From an uncultured Rhodospirillales bacterium (GTDB taxonomy: Bacteria > Pseudomonadota > Alphaproteobacteria > Acetobacterales > Acetobacteraceae), in assembly GCA_903845065.1 (NCBI GenBank), contig CAIMWH010000046.1, forward strand, positions 1 to 58,749: a DNA stretch of 58,749 nt. Reading direction: 5' to 3'. A program made the translations under genes and the position numbers. Of the stretch, positions 1 through 9,855 are shown piece by piece. The notes beneath the pieces were generated by a model. The model was not told where the DNA came from, ran no database searches, and saw nothing but the letters and a program-made list of their open reading frames with translations. The stretch's first letter is position 1, and each line of letters starts with the position of its first letter.

Positions 1-846
1 GGCTCGCTCTATGCCCTGTTCGCCATCGGTTTCGGGTTGGTGTTCGCCACGCTGGGGATTCTGAACGCCGCCCACGGCACCTATGCCAGTTGGGCGGCGA
101 TCGCGAGTTTCTGGGCGGTGGACCGGCTTGGGTTGCCGTTTCCGCTCGCGGTGGTGGCGGGGGTGGCGTCGGGCGCGGTGTTGGCGTTGCTGGTGGACCA
201 GATCGGGTTCCAGCCGCTGCGCTCGCGGCGGACGGGGTTGCTGGGGGCGCTGATCACCTCGATTGCGTGCTGGATCGTGCTGGATAGTTTGGCCGATAGC
301 GCGACGGGGCATCAGAGCCTGAGTTTTCCGCTGATGGCGTATCCGTCGGGGATGATCCATGTCGGCGAGGTGCAGTTTGCCACCATGCAGGGGGTGAGCA
401 TCCTGGCGCTCATCGTGGTGACGGTGGGGATGCATTGGCTGGTGCGGCATAGCCGGTTTGGCGCGGCGATGCGGGCGGTGGGGTGGAACGAGGCGGCGGC
501 GGCGCTGTCGGGGGTGAACCCTCGCGCGGTGGTGGCGGTGACGGCGTTGTTGGCGGGGGCGACATCGGGGCTGGCAGGCGTGCTGGGCGGGGTGGCGACG
601 CAGAACGTGTCCTACACGCTGGGCGAGGGGTTGATGCTGAAGGGGTTCGCCGCCGTGGTGGTGGGTGGGTATGACGATGTGCGGGGGGCCGCGGTTGCCG
701 GGCTGGCGCTTGGGGTGCTGGAGGTGATGGCGGCGCAGTATATCTCCACCAGTTTGCGGGACGGGATTACCTACGCGTTGCTGCTGGGCTTCCTGTTGCT
801 GCGGCCGCGCGGGTTGTTCGGCGCTGTTTCGTTCACGCGTGCGTAG
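1..846 (+). CDS. livH: Branched-chain amino acid-type ABC permease LivH (5' end outside window)
   Basis: The frame is open from base 1 (GSLYALFAIG, then LNAAHGTYA), so the start codon and the first transmembrane segment lie upstream and 281 residues are visible. It is a hydrophobic integral membrane protein of the LivH family: small-residue-rich helices, then a cytoplasmic loop (RHSRFGAAMRAVGWNEAAAALSGVN) that matches the family's ATPase-docking region. It would form the translocation pore with LivM. livM starts 12 bp downstream, and livG and livF follow in the same operon. A LivJ-like binding protein is not visible and may lie to the left. The true substrate is uncertain: family members carry amino acids, amides, urea and aromatic or short organic acids. 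The MBL hydrolase and FAD oxidase downstream make a catabolic substrate more likely than leucine. Confidence 0.9.
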   Translation, partial: GSLYALFAIGFGLVFATLGILNAAHGTYASWAAIASFWAVDRLGLPFPLAVVAGVASGAVLALLVDQIGFQPLRSRRTGLLGALITSIACWIVLDSLADSATGHQSLSFPLMAYPSGMIHVGEVQFATMQGVSILALIVVTVGMHWLVRHSRFGAAMRAVGWNEAAAALSGVNPRAVVAVTALLAGATSGLAGVLGGVATQNVSYTLGEGLMLKGFAAVVVGGYDDVRGAAVAGLALGVLEVMAAQYISTSLRDGITYALLLGFLLLRPRGLFGAVSFTRA

Positions 847-858
847 AAGACCTGGCGC

Positions 859-1716
859 ATGAAGATGTGGCTTGAGGATATCTGGGCGGCCTACGGGAGC
901 ACGCTCGGTTTCGGCATGGTGAACGCGTTTTTCGCGCTTTCGACCTATGCGGTGCTGTCGGCGGGGATTTTGAGTTTTGCCACCGTGACGTACGCGGCCG
1001 CCGGCGGGTTTTTGGGCACGCAGTTGGCGTTGCATCTGGGGTTGCCGGTGTTCCTGGTGCTGCCGGCGGCGGCGCTGATCGGGGCGGCTTTGGCGTTTGT
1101 GGTGGCACTGGTGTTCCTGCGGCTGGAGAGCCACTGGATGGCGTTGGCGAGCCTCGCGCTGGTGCTGATCACCCGCGTGGTGGCGTTGAACGCGACGCCG
1201 TTGACCGGGGGGGTCTATGGGTTGTCGGTGCCGCTGTTCTTTCCGTTTGCCGGGCTGGTGGTGTTGCTGGGCGTGGTGGCGGTGGTGTTCTGGCGGTTGA
1301 ACCAGTCCTGGTATGGCATCGCGGCGCGGGCGGTGCGGGAGGACCCGGCGGTGGCGTCCACACTGGGGATTCCGCCGCGGCGGATACAGACCATCGCGTT
1401 CGTGGTGTCGGGTGCTACGGGCGGGATTGGCGGGATGGCGTTGGCGTTGAGTTTGCAGTTCCTGTCGCCGGATACGTATTTCATCAATATCGCGTTCACC
1501 ATGATCGCGGCGGTGGTGCTGGGTGGGTCCTATCACTGGGCCGGGGCGATCCTGGGGGCATTTGTGTTCACCGCGTTGCCGGTGGTGGCGCAGGCGGTGT
1601 TGCCGGAATTCGAGAAGGTGCTGAACGGCGTTGCGTTGTTGTTGATCATGATCTTCCTGCCGCGCGGGCTGATCGATCCGCGGTTCTGGCGGTTGCGGAA
1701 GTCGGCGAAGTCATGA
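859..1716 (+). CDS. livM: Branched-chain amino acid-type ABC permease LivM
   Basis: A 285-residue inner-membrane permease, second half of the LivHM pore. It is almost entirely hydrophobic helices, with the LivM cytoplasmic docking loop (ARAVREDPAVASTLGIPPRRIQ) in the middle and the C-terminal PRGLIDPRFWRL typical of the family. LivM proteins are often 300-420 residues, so this is a short form. The ATG at 859 is preceded by a weak purine-rich stretch. The last four bases overlap the start of livG (ATGA), which implies translational coupling. Function follows from the family; substrate not determined. Confidence 0.9.
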   Translation: MKMWLEDIWAAYGSTLGFGMVNAFFALSTYAVLSAGILSFATVTYAAAGGFLGTQLALHLGLPVFLVLPAAALIGAALAFVVALVFLRLESHWMALASLALVLITRVVALNATPLTGGVYGLSVPLFFPFAGLVVLLGVVAVVFWRLNQSWYGIAARAVREDPAVASTLGIPPRRIQTIAFVVSGATGGIGGMALALSLQFLSPDTYFINIAFTMIAAVVLGGSYHWAGAILGAFVFTALPVVAQAVLPEFEKVLNGVALLLIMIFLPRGLIDPRFWRLRKSAKS

Positions 1717-2504
1717 GCCTGTTGTTGGAAACGGATGATCTCGGGAAGTCTTTTGGCGGGTTGACGGCGGTGGCCGATCTCAATCTGGCGGTGCCGCATG
1801 GGTGCGTGGCGGGGCTGATGGGGCCGAACGGGGCGGGCAAGACCACGGTGATCAATCTGCTCAGCGGGTTGTTGCGGGCGGATCGGGGGCGGGTGCTGCT
1901 CGATGGGGTGCCGATGCAGGGGTTGCCGCCGCACCATATCGCGGCGGCCGGGATTGCCCGGACCTATCAGAATGTGCGCCTGTTCAGCGGGATGACGGTG
2001 CTGGAGCAGGTGATGGCGGGGTGTTTCCTGCGGCGGGGCACCTCGCTGATGGCGTCCTTCCTTGGGTTGCCGGCCGCGCGGGCGGCGCATCGGGCGGTGC
2101 AGAGCCATGCGCTCGATCTGCTCGATCGGGTGGGCATGGCGGATCGGGCGGAGGAGTTGGCGGAGACGCTTTCGTATGGGGAGCAGCGGCGGATCGAAAT
2201 CGCTCGCGCGCTGGGCTCCAACCCCAAGCTACTGCTGCTCGATGAGCCCACCGCCGGGATGAACGCCCAGGAGTCGGACGGGATCGGGCGGCTGGTGCAT
2301 GCGTTGCGCGATGGCGGGATGACGGTGCTGATGGTGGAGCACAACGTGCGCCTGGTGATGGATTTCTGTGACCGGGTGACGGTGATGAATTTCGGACGTG
2401 CCTTGGCGAACGGCACGCCGGCGGAGTGCATGGCGCACCCCGACGTACAGGCGGCCTATTTTGGACGGGCGGACGATGCTGAGCGTATCCGGTCTTTGCG
2501 CTAG
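1713..2504 (+). CDS. livG: ABC transporter ATPase LivG
   Basis: A 263-residue cytoplasmic ATPase that powers the LivHM pore. It has Walker A GPNGAGKTT near residue 36, a long LivG-type insert (SGMTVLEQVMAGC), signature motif LSYGEQRRIEIARAL, Walker B LLLLDEPTAGMN and switch His in VEHNVRLVMD. The C-terminal ALANGTPAECMAHPDVQAAYFG is characteristic of LivG/BCA_ABC_TP_C proteins. The start overlaps the livM stop by 4 bp, and the end overlaps livF by 29 bp, so the four liv genes are one tightly coupled operon. Confidence 0.93.
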   Translation: MSLLLETDDLGKSFGGLTAVADLNLAVPHGCVAGLMGPNGAGKTTVINLLSGLLRADRGRVLLDGVPMQGLPPHHIAAAGIARTYQNVRLFSGMTVLEQVMAGCFLRRGTSLMASFLGLPAARAAHRAVQSHALDLLDRVGMADRAEELAETLSYGEQRRIEIARALGSNPKLLLLDEPTAGMNAQESDGIGRLVHALRDGGMTVLMVEHNVRLVMDFCDRVTVMNFGRALANGTPAECMAHPDVQAAYFGRADDAERIRSLR

Positions 2505-3171
2505 CTACGGCGCCATCAATGCGGTGACTGACCTTTCGCTCGAGGTGGGCGAGGGGCGGCTGGTCTGCGTGCTGGGCGCCAACGGGGCGGGCAAGTCCAC
2601 CACGCTGCGCGCCATTTCGGGGCTGCATCGCCCGGTGGTGGGCTCCGTGCGGCTCGGGGGCGCGGAGATCGGCACGTTGCCGGCGCATCGGGTGGTTCGG
2701 GCGGGGCTGGCGCATGTGCCGGAGGGGCGGATGGTGGTGGCGCCGCTGACGGTGGAGGAGAATTTGCGGCTGTCGCGCTATGCCAGGCGGGGCGACGAGG
2801 CGGAGATGATGGCGCGGGTGTATGCGCTGTTTCCGCGCCTGGCCGAGCGGCGGCGGCAGGTTTCGGGGCTGCTGTCGGGTGGGGAGCAGCAGATGCTGGC
2901 GATCGGGCGGGCGATGATGACGCAGCCGCGCGTGCTGCTGCTCGATGAGCCCTCGATGGGGCTGGCGCCGGCGATTATCGACCAGGTGTTCCGCGCCATC
3001 GTGACGCTGCACAAGCAGGGGCAGTCCATCCTGCTGGTGGAGCAGAACGCCGAGATTACCCTGGAAATTTGCGACTACGCCTATGTCATGCGGCGCGGCA
3101 GCCTGGTCGCGCAGGGCACGGGCGCCGAATTGCGGGCCGATGCCAGCCTGCTCGAAGCGTATTTGTCCTGA
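2476..3171 (+). CDS. livF: ABC transporter ATPase LivF
   Basis: A 231-residue ATPase, partner of LivG. The ATG at 2476 (MLSVSGLCASYG) gives the usual LivF N-terminus; the frame is open further upstream but would add non-homologous residues. Walker A GANGAGKST, LivF-specific HVPEGRMVVAPLTVEENL, signature LSGGEQQMLAIGRAMM, Walker B VLLLDEPSMGLAP and VEQNAEITLEI are all present. It overlaps livG by 29 bp and is followed after 14 bp by the MBL-fold hydrolase, suggesting one transcript. Confidence 0.92.
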   Translation: MLSVSGLCASYGAINAVTDLSLEVGEGRLVCVLGANGAGKSTTLRAISGLHRPVVGSVRLGGAEIGTLPAHRVVRAGLAHVPEGRMVVAPLTVEENLRLSRYARRGDEAEMMARVYALFPRLAERRRQVSGLLSGGEQQMLAIGRAMMTQPRVLLLDEPSMGLAPAIIDQVFRAIVTLHKQGQSILLVEQNAEITLEICDYAYVMRRGSLVAQGTGAELRADASLLEAYLS

Positions 3172-3185
3172 ACGGAGGCCGGCCC

Positions 3186-4079
3186 ATGTGGCGCACGCGC
3201 ATTGGCGATATTGACGTTTTCCGGGTGGAGGAAATGCTGCGGCCGGGGTTCGATCCGGCGTTCCTCTATCCGAAGTATGATCCGGCGGTGCTGATGGAGC
3301 ATCCGCTGCTGGCGCGGCCGGAGTATTTTCATGCCGAAACCGGGCGGCTGATATCCAGCATGCAAAGCTGGCTGGTGCGGGCGGGGCGCGAGGTGATCGT
3401 CATCGACACCGGCTGCGGCAACGACAAGGTGCGCGAGCATCTGGCATTCCAGCGGTTTCATATGCTCGATCTGCCCTATATCGCCAACCTCGCGGCCTGT
3501 GGCGTGCGGCCGGAGGACGTGACGATGGTGATCAACACGCATCTGCATGTCGATCACGTCGGCTGGAATACCAAGCTGGTGGATGGACGCTGGGTGCCGA
3601 CGTTCCCCAATGCCCGCTACATCATGGGGCGGGCGGAACTGGCGCATTGGCAGGACCCGTCGAAGGGGCCGGCGATCCAGCCCGAGGGGGTGCCGGCGAT
3701 CCGCGACAGCGTCGATCCGGTGGTGGCGGCTGGGGTGGTGGATCTTGCCGAGCCTGGCGACGAGGTGGCGCCCGGGGTGCGGCTGGAGGCGGTGCCGGGG
3801 CATACGCCGCATCAGATGGCGGTGCGGATCGGCGCGGCGGGGGATGATGGGCTGTTCACCGCGGATGTGTTCCATCAGCCGATGCAGATATATCGGACCG
3901 ATTGGAACAGCCGGTATTGCGAAGTGCCCGAGGTTGCCATCGCCACCCGCCGGCGGGTTTTCGCCGAGGCGGTGGATGGCGGCACTGTTCTGTTCCCGTC
4001 CCACACTGGGTTCCCCTTTGCCGGCCGCATTGCGCGGGATGGGCAGGGGTTCGCCTTCGTTCCGCTGGAAATGACATGA
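3186..4079 (+). CDS. Metallo-beta-lactamase-fold hydrolase
   Basis: A 297-residue cytoplasmic protein of the MBL superfamily. The zinc site is complete: THLHVDHVGW (HxHxDH), a later His in PGHTPHQM, Asp in FTADVFH and His in PSHTGFPFAG. The fold resembles lactonases and other hydrolases of the quorum-quenching/AHL-lactonase-like branch, but the substrate cannot be read from sequence. The ATG at 3186 follows a good AACGGAGG ribosome site. The gene lies between livF and an FAD oxidase and overlaps the latter by 4 bp (ATGA), so its product probably acts on the compound imported by the Liv transporter or on an oxidation product of it, for instance a lactone. Confidence 0.85.
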   Translation: MWRTRIGDIDVFRVEEMLRPGFDPAFLYPKYDPAVLMEHPLLARPEYFHAETGRLISSMQSWLVRAGREVIVIDTGCGNDKVREHLAFQRFHMLDLPYIANLAACGVRPEDVTMVINTHLHVDHVGWNTKLVDGRWVPTFPNARYIMGRAELAHWQDPSKGPAIQPEGVPAIRDSVDPVVAAGVVDLAEPGDEVAPGVRLEAVPGHTPHQMAVRIGAAGDDGLFTADVFHQPMQIYRTDWNSRYCEVPEVAIATRRRVFAEAVDGGTVLFPSHTGFPFAGRIARDGQGFAFVPLEMT

Positions 4080-5650
4080 CCGACGCTCTCGTTGCCGCCC
4101 TTATTCAGTCCCTCGGTGCCGATGCGGTGCTGGCGGACGATGCCAGCCGGCGGTTCTATGCCAATGACATTTTCTGGCAGCCGGGGATCGAGCCGCTTGC
4201 CATTGTACAGCCGGCGAGTGCGGCGGCGGCAGCGGAGGCGGTGCGGCTTGCCACCGGGGCCGGGTGTGCGGTGGTGCCGCGTGGGGGCGGGATGTCCTAC
4301 ACCAAGGGGTATCTGCCGGCCCGTGCGCGGTCCATCGTGATCGATGCGCGGCGGCTGAACCGGATTATCGAGGTCAATCCGGCGGACATGTATGTGACCG
4401 CCGAGGCGGGGTGCACCTGGGCGCAGGTGAATGCGGCGCTGGAGGGGACCGGGTTGCGGTCTCCGTATTGGGGGCCGTTGTCGGGGATCAATGCCACGGT
4501 GGGCGGCGCGCTGTCGCAGAATTCGGCGTTTTTTGGCTCGACGTTGCATGGCACGGTGGCGGAGAGCGTGCTGGGGGTGACGGTGGCGCTGGCCGATGGG
4601 AGCATCGTGACCACCGGGTCGGGCGGTCGGGTTGGGGCGAAGCCGTTTACCCGCGAGGGCGGGCCGGACCTCACCGGGATTTTCCTCGGCGATAACGGGG
4701 CCTTCGGGGTGAAGCTGGCGGCGACCATTCGGTTGCTGCCGCAGCCGAGCCATGCCGGGTTCCTGTCGTTTGGCTTCCCGACCATCCAGGCGATGGGGGA
4801 GGCGCAGGTGGAGATGGGGCGGGCGCGACTGATCGCCGAGGGGTTCGGGATCGATCGCACCAAGGCCGAGCATTCCGCCAGTGTGAACCGGATCAGCGAG
4901 GGGTTGCAGATCCTGGGGGCCGTGGCGGGCTCCGGCCGGTCATTCCTGGCGGGGGTGAAGGATGCCATCGGGGTGGCGGCGGCGGGCACCAATTTCCTGC
5001 GCGCGCATCCGTTCACGCTGCACCTGGTGGTGGAGCGGGATGCGCAGGCGGAACTGGATGCGGCGCTGGGGCGGGTGACTGCCATCGCGGCGCGGCATGG
5101 CGGCACGACGCTGGACAACTCCGTGCCGCGGGTGATGCGGGCGCGGCCGTTCGGGCCGGTGCGTGGCATGCTGGGCCGGGATGGCGAGCGGTGGGTGCCG
5201 ATCCATTCGGTGTTCCCGCTCAGCGAGGCGCGCCGGGTGCTGGATGCCAATGATGCCTTCTTCACCGCGCAGAAGCCGGCGATGGAGGCGGCCGGGATTG
5301 TCTACTCGGTGATGACGATGACCACCGCCAATGAGTTCTTCCTCGAACCAGCCTTCTACTGGATGGACGAGATCACGCCGCTGCATGCCGCCAGCCTGGG
5401 CGAGGATGTGGTGCGGCCGTGGCGGGGCCGGCCGGCCAATCCGGCGGCGCGCGATGCGGTGGCGAAACTGCGGGCCGAGACGCAGCAGCTTTACGCAAGC
5501 CTTGGCGGCGTCAACTGGCAGGTGGCGCGGGACTATCCGTTCCGCGAGTTGTTGCAGCCGGCGACGCGGTCGATGCTCGATGCGATGAAGCTGGCGCTCG
5601 ATCCGCGCGGGTTGATGAACCCCGGTTCGTTGGGGCTGGCGGCTACATAA
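4076..5650 (+). CDS. FAD-linked oxidase (VAO/PCMH family)
   Basis: A 524-residue flavoprotein. The N-terminal PCMH-type FAD-binding domain (about residues 30-220) shows PRGGGMSYTKGY, VDARRLNRI, AEAGCTWAQVNAAL, GPLSGINATVGGALSQN and GDNGAFGVKLAATIRL. The C-terminal half is a VAO-type substrate domain ending in DPRGLMNPGSLG, the usual C-terminus of GlcD/VAO-like enzymes. Such enzymes oxidise alcohols, 2-hydroxyacids or phenolic side chains. The start overlaps the MBL gene (ATGA). The last 8 bp overlap the convergent thioesterase. This is the last gene of the liv operon; the substrate is unknown but probably linked to what the transporter brings in. Confidence 0.85.
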   Translation: MTDALVAALIQSLGADAVLADDASRRFYANDIFWQPGIEPLAIVQPASAAAAAEAVRLATGAGCAVVPRGGGMSYTKGYLPARARSIVIDARRLNRIIEVNPADMYVTAEAGCTWAQVNAALEGTGLRSPYWGPLSGINATVGGALSQNSAFFGSTLHGTVAESVLGVTVALADGSIVTTGSGGRVGAKPFTREGGPDLTGIFLGDNGAFGVKLAATIRLLPQPSHAGFLSFGFPTIQAMGEAQVEMGRARLIAEGFGIDRTKAEHSASVNRISEGLQILGAVAGSGRSFLAGVKDAIGVAAAGTNFLRAHPFTLHLVVERDAQAELDAALGRVTAIAARHGGTTLDNSVPRVMRARPFGPVRGMLGRDGERWVPIHSVFPLSEARRVLDANDAFFTAQKPAMEAAGIVYSVMTMTTANEFFLEPAFYWMDEITPLHAASLGEDVVRPWRGRPANPAARDAVAKLRAETQQLYASLGGVNWQVARDYPFRELLQPATRSMLDAMKLALDPRGLMNPGSLGLAAT

Positions 5651-6038
5651 CCAGTTGGGTCTGCGTCACTTTCGCGATCAGCTTGCCTTCGGCGGTGGTG
5701 ATGCGGGTTTCCCAGATTTGCGTGGTTTTGCCGCGATGCAGCGGCAGGGCCTCGCCGATGAGTTTCGTGCCGACGGGGGCGCGGCCGATGAAGTTGGTTT
5801 TGCTTTCCAGCGTGGTGGTGTTCTTGTCGCGCGGGATGTTGATGATGGTGGCGACCGCGCCCAGCGTGTCCGCGAAGGTCATCAGCGCGCCGCCGTGGAT
5901 GGTGCCGTTGCCGTTGGACATGTCCTCCCGCACGGTGATTTCGGCCACCAGGCGGTCCGACGAGGCTTCGAGGTAGACGATGCCGAGGTTGCGCGGATAG
6001 TCGGGCAGCTTGCGTTGCAGGGTCTCGATCAGGCTCAT
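5643..6038 (-). CDS. PaaI-family hotdog thioesterase
   Basis: A 131-residue single hotdog-fold protein. The PaaI-like active-site motif NGNGTIHGGALMTFADT sits in the middle, with Asp available as the catalytic acid. The pattern (HGGALMTFADTLGA, then TTLESKTNFIGRAPVG) fits acyl- or aryl-CoA thioesterases that release CoA from misloaded or dead-end thioesters. Likely a cytoplasmic homotetramer by family. It faces the FAD oxidase tail to tail with an 8-bp overlap. dnaQ lies upstream on the same strand 37 bp away, so it may be read through from the coaE-dnaQ promoter. Confidence 0.85.
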   Translation of the reverse strand: MSLIETLQRKLPDYPRNLGIVYLEASSDRLVAEITVREDMSNGNGTIHGGALMTFADTLGAVATIINIPRDKNTTTLESKTNFIGRAPVGTKLIGEALPLHRGKTTQIWETRITTAEGKLIAKVTQTQLVM

Positions 6039-6075
6039 GCGGACGTTCCTTGGTAGCAGATTGGCGGCCGGCCGG

Positions 6076-6750
6076 TTACTTCCAGACCGGGTCCTTGAGT
6101 TTGGCGACGAATGCCGCGTGGGTGGCCAGTTCGTCCGGCGTGGGCACCATCAGGCGCGGGGTGCGGGTGCCCACCTTGGCGTAGCGGGTGACGTTGAGGC
6201 TGGCCTGGTCGTCCGCGGCGAGGGACAGGCCGCGCTGCCGGCCGCCGGTGAGTTCGATGTAGACCTCGGCGAGCAGTTTGCAGTCGAGCAGGGCGTTGTG
6301 GGTGGTGCGCTCGGACAGGTCGATGGCGAAGCGGCGGCATAGCGCGTCCAGGCTGTTGGGCATGCCGGGGAAGCGGTCTTTCGCCAGGGCCAGCGTGTCG
6401 ACCATGCGGGAGCGTTGGAGGCTGGGGCGGTTGCAGCGGGCGAGTTCGGCGTTGATGAAGCCGAAGTCGAACGGGGCGTTGTGGGCCACCAGCATGCCGT
6501 CACCGAAGAACTCCAGCAGGTCATCCACGATGGCCTCGAAGCGGGGGGCGTCACGCAGTTTGTCCAGCGTGATGCCGTGGATGCGGGTGGAGTCCTCCGG
6601 CACGTCGCGCTGGGGGTGGATGAGGCGGTGGAAGGTTTCGCCGGTCGGCAGGTCATTATCGAGGGCCAGGCAGGCGACTTCGATCACCCGGTCTCCCTTG
6701 AGGGGGTCCAGGCCGGTGGTCTCGGTATCGAAGAGGACGGAGCGGGTCAT
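6076..6750 (-). CDS. dnaQ: DNA polymerase III epsilon subunit (3'-5' proofreading exonuclease)
   Basis: A 224-residue DEDDh exonuclease. ExoI is FDTETTGLDP (residues 7-16), ExoII is AHNAPFDFGFINAEL, and ExoIII carries the His-Asp pair in THNALLDCKLLAEVY. This is the full bacterial epsilon core. The C-terminal tail past residue 180 is the segment that contacts the alpha polymerase subunit in E. coli. The start overlaps the coaE stop (ATGA), the common alphaproteobacterial coaE-dnaQ arrangement. It removes mismatched bases during chromosome replication. Confidence 0.95.
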   Translation of the reverse strand: MTRSVLFDTETTGLDPLKGDRVIEVACLALDNDLPTGETFHRLIHPQRDVPEDSTRIHGITLDKLRDAPRFEAIVDDLLEFFGDGMLVAHNAPFDFGFINAELARCNRPSLQRSRMVDTLALAKDRFPGMPNSLDALCRRFAIDLSERTTHNALLDCKLLAEVYIELTGGRQRGLSLAADDQASLNVTRYAKVGTRTPRLMVPTPDELATHAAFVAKLKDPVWK

Positions 6751-7334
6751 GGCTGCAGTGTCTGCATGAAACGGCGCAGGGTGCGCAAGGCGTGGAATCG
6801 CGACAGGCCGGTGCGGATCACCAGGTTGGCGCGGCGGCGCTTTTCGCGGTCTGGCATCTGGCGGGCGATGAAGGCCTCCACCTGGGCGCGGTCCATGGTG
6901 CGGCGGAGCAGCACGCGGTGGATCTGCACGGCGAGGGGGGCGGAGACCACCAGGACGGTATCGACGTAGGGCCGGCGCGCGGTTTCGAGCAGCAGCGGGA
7001 TATCGAGCACCGCCACCCGGCAGGCGCGGCGGCGGGCGCGGGCGAGGAAGGCGAGTTCCTCGCGGCGCACCATGGGGTGGATGATGCGGTTCAGGATGGC
7101 GAAACCGTCGGGCCGGGCGATGGCGGCGGCGCGCAGGGCGGCGCGGTCAAGCCGGTTATTTTGCACGGTGCCGGGGAAATGGGCGGCGATGGCCGGCAGG
7201 GCGCGGCCGCCCGGGGCTTGCAGGGCGCGCACGCAGGCATCGGCATCAAATACCGGGATATGCGCGCGGTGGAAGAAGGCGGCGGCGGTGGATTTGCCCA
7301 TGCCGATGCCGCCGGTCAGTCCGATGATCTTCAC
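6747..7334 (-). CDS. coaE: Dephospho-CoA kinase
   Basis: A 195-residue P-loop kinase catalysing the last step of coenzyme A synthesis, ATP-dependent phosphorylation of the 3'-hydroxyl of dephospho-CoA. It shows MKIIGLTGGIGMGKSTAAAFF with the P-loop, the DADACVRAL motif that holds the catalytic Asp, IHPMVRREE, and VLDIPLLLET. Length is normal for the family. It is the first gene of a minus-strand unit with dnaQ and starts 105 bp from the divergent ABC ATPase gene at 7440. Confidence 0.95.
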   Translation of the reverse strand: MKIIGLTGGIGMGKSTAAAFFHRAHIPVFDADACVRALQAPGGRALPAIAAHFPGTVQNNRLDRAALRAAAIARPDGFAILNRIIHPMVRREELAFLARARRRACRVAVLDIPLLLETARRPYVDTVLVVSAPLAVQIHRVLLRRTMDRAQVEAFIARQMPDREKRRRANLVIRTGLSRFHALRTLRRFMQTLQP

Positions 7335-7439
7335 TCAACGCCGCTCCCGACCCGAAATCCACGCTGTATGCGTTACAACGGAACTGTCACATGCCATCGG
7401 CTTCGTGCAAAGCTATGCAGGCGGGAGGAGAATCGAAGT

Positions 7440-8513
<1,074 letters not shown>

Positions 8514-8527
8514 GCAACGAGGGACCT

Positions 8528-9841
8528 ATGCGCAACCTGACGCCCACCCGCCGCACCGTGCTTGCCGGCGCCGCCACACTTGCCGCGCCCGTTCTGGCCG
8601 CGCCCGCTATCGTCCATGCCCAGGGCACCACCGAGATCGAGTTCTATTTCCCGGTTGCCGTGGGCGGGCCGATCACCAAGATCATTGACGGCTATGTCGC
8701 GGATTTCATGAAGGAAAATCCCGATATCAAGGTGAAGCCGGTGTATGCCGGTTCGTACGTGGATACCCTCACCAAGGCCGTGACCGCCACCAAGGCGGGG
8801 CAGGGGCCGCAGATGGCGCTGGTGCTGGCGGTGGATGCCTACTCGCTGGTGGATGACGAACTGCTGATCCCGTTCGACAGCATCGCGACCTCGGACGCCG
8901 ACAAGGCGTGGCTGAAGGCGTTCTATCCGGCGTTCATGGCCAACGGCACCATCGATGGGCATATCTGGGGGGTTCCGTTCCAGCGTTCCACCATCGTGGC
9001 GTATTGGAACAAGGACATCTTCAAGGCGGCTGGCCTGGACCCCGAAAAGGCGCCGGCGACGTGGGAAGAGAACGGCGAGTGGACCGCGAAAACCCTCAAG
9101 CGTGAGGGCGATCGGGTGACGAGCTGGGGCATCGAAATCCCGGGCGATGGTTTCACCTATTGGCTCTACCAGGGCATGGTGGCGCAGGCGGGAGGCGAAT
9201 TGGCCGGGGATAACGGGCGCAAGACGTTCTTCAACAGCGCCGCCGCGGTGGAGGGCCTGCAATACTGGCTCGACCTGATGGGCAAGTACAAATCCCACCC
9301 GCCGGGCATCTCGGCCTGGGGCACCGGGCCGCGCGACTTCCTGGAAGGGAAGGTGGCAGTGATCTGGCACACCACGGGCAACCTCACCAACATCAAGAAC
9401 AACGCCAAGTTCCCCTTCGGCGTGTCGATGCTGCCGGCGCATCAGCGGCGCGGTTCGCCCACCGGCGGCGGCAATTTCCATATGTTCAAGGGCGCCAATC
9501 CGGGCCAGCAGCAGGCGTGCCTGCGGCTGCTGCGCTGGCTGACCTCGCCCGAGAAGGCGGCGCAGTGGAGCATGGATACCGGCTACGTCGCGCCGCGCGC
9601 CGATGCCTGGGAAACCCCCGCCATGAAGGCCTATGTCGCGGGCTTCCCGCAGGCCGCGGTGGCGCGTGACCAGCTGCCGTTCGCGGTGGCGGAGCTTTCC
9701 ACCCATGACAACCAACGGGTGGCGCAGGCGTTGACCGACGAGTTGCAGGCCGCCCTGCTCGGCCGCAAGCAGGCCAAGCAGGCGCTTGACGATGCGCAGG
9801 AGAAGGCCACGCGCCTGCTCAAGCCGTTCCAGAAATCCTGA
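8528..9841 (+). CDS. ABC substrate-binding protein 1 (UgpB-like, SBP_bac_8)
   Basis: A 437-residue exported binding protein. The N-terminus has a twin-Arg-containing signal (TRRTVLAGAATLAAP, cleavage likely after VHAQ), consistent with Tat or Sec export. The mature part starts EIEFYFPVAVGGPITKIIDG and has the fold-1 type II binding protein layout. It lies 14 bp after the ATPase and 14 bp before a clear paralogue (9856-11142). Both share the openings FYxPxAVGGPI, PVYAGxY and LTKAxTAxK, the central HTTGNLTN and the closing FxVAVGELSTxxNQ-like stretch, so the pair arose by duplication. Confidence 0.88.
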   Translation: MRNLTPTRRTVLAGAATLAAPVLAAPAIVHAQGTTEIEFYFPVAVGGPITKIIDGYVADFMKENPDIKVKPVYAGSYVDTLTKAVTATKAGQGPQMALVLAVDAYSLVDDELLIPFDSIATSDADKAWLKAFYPAFMANGTIDGHIWGVPFQRSTIVAYWNKDIFKAAGLDPEKAPATWEENGEWTAKTLKREGDRVTSWGIEIPGDGFTYWLYQGMVAQAGGELAGDNGRKTFFNSAAAVEGLQYWLDLMGKYKSHPPGISAWGTGPRDFLEGKVAVIWHTTGNLTNIKNNAKFPFGVSMLPAHQRRGSPTGGGNFHMFKGANPGQQQACLRLLRWLTSPEKAAQWSMDTGYVAPRADAWETPAMKAYVAGFPQAAVARDQLPFAVAELSTHDNQRVAQALTDELQAALLGRKQAKQALDDAQEKATRLLKPFQKS

Positions 9842-9855
9842 ACCGGGAGCCCGAC

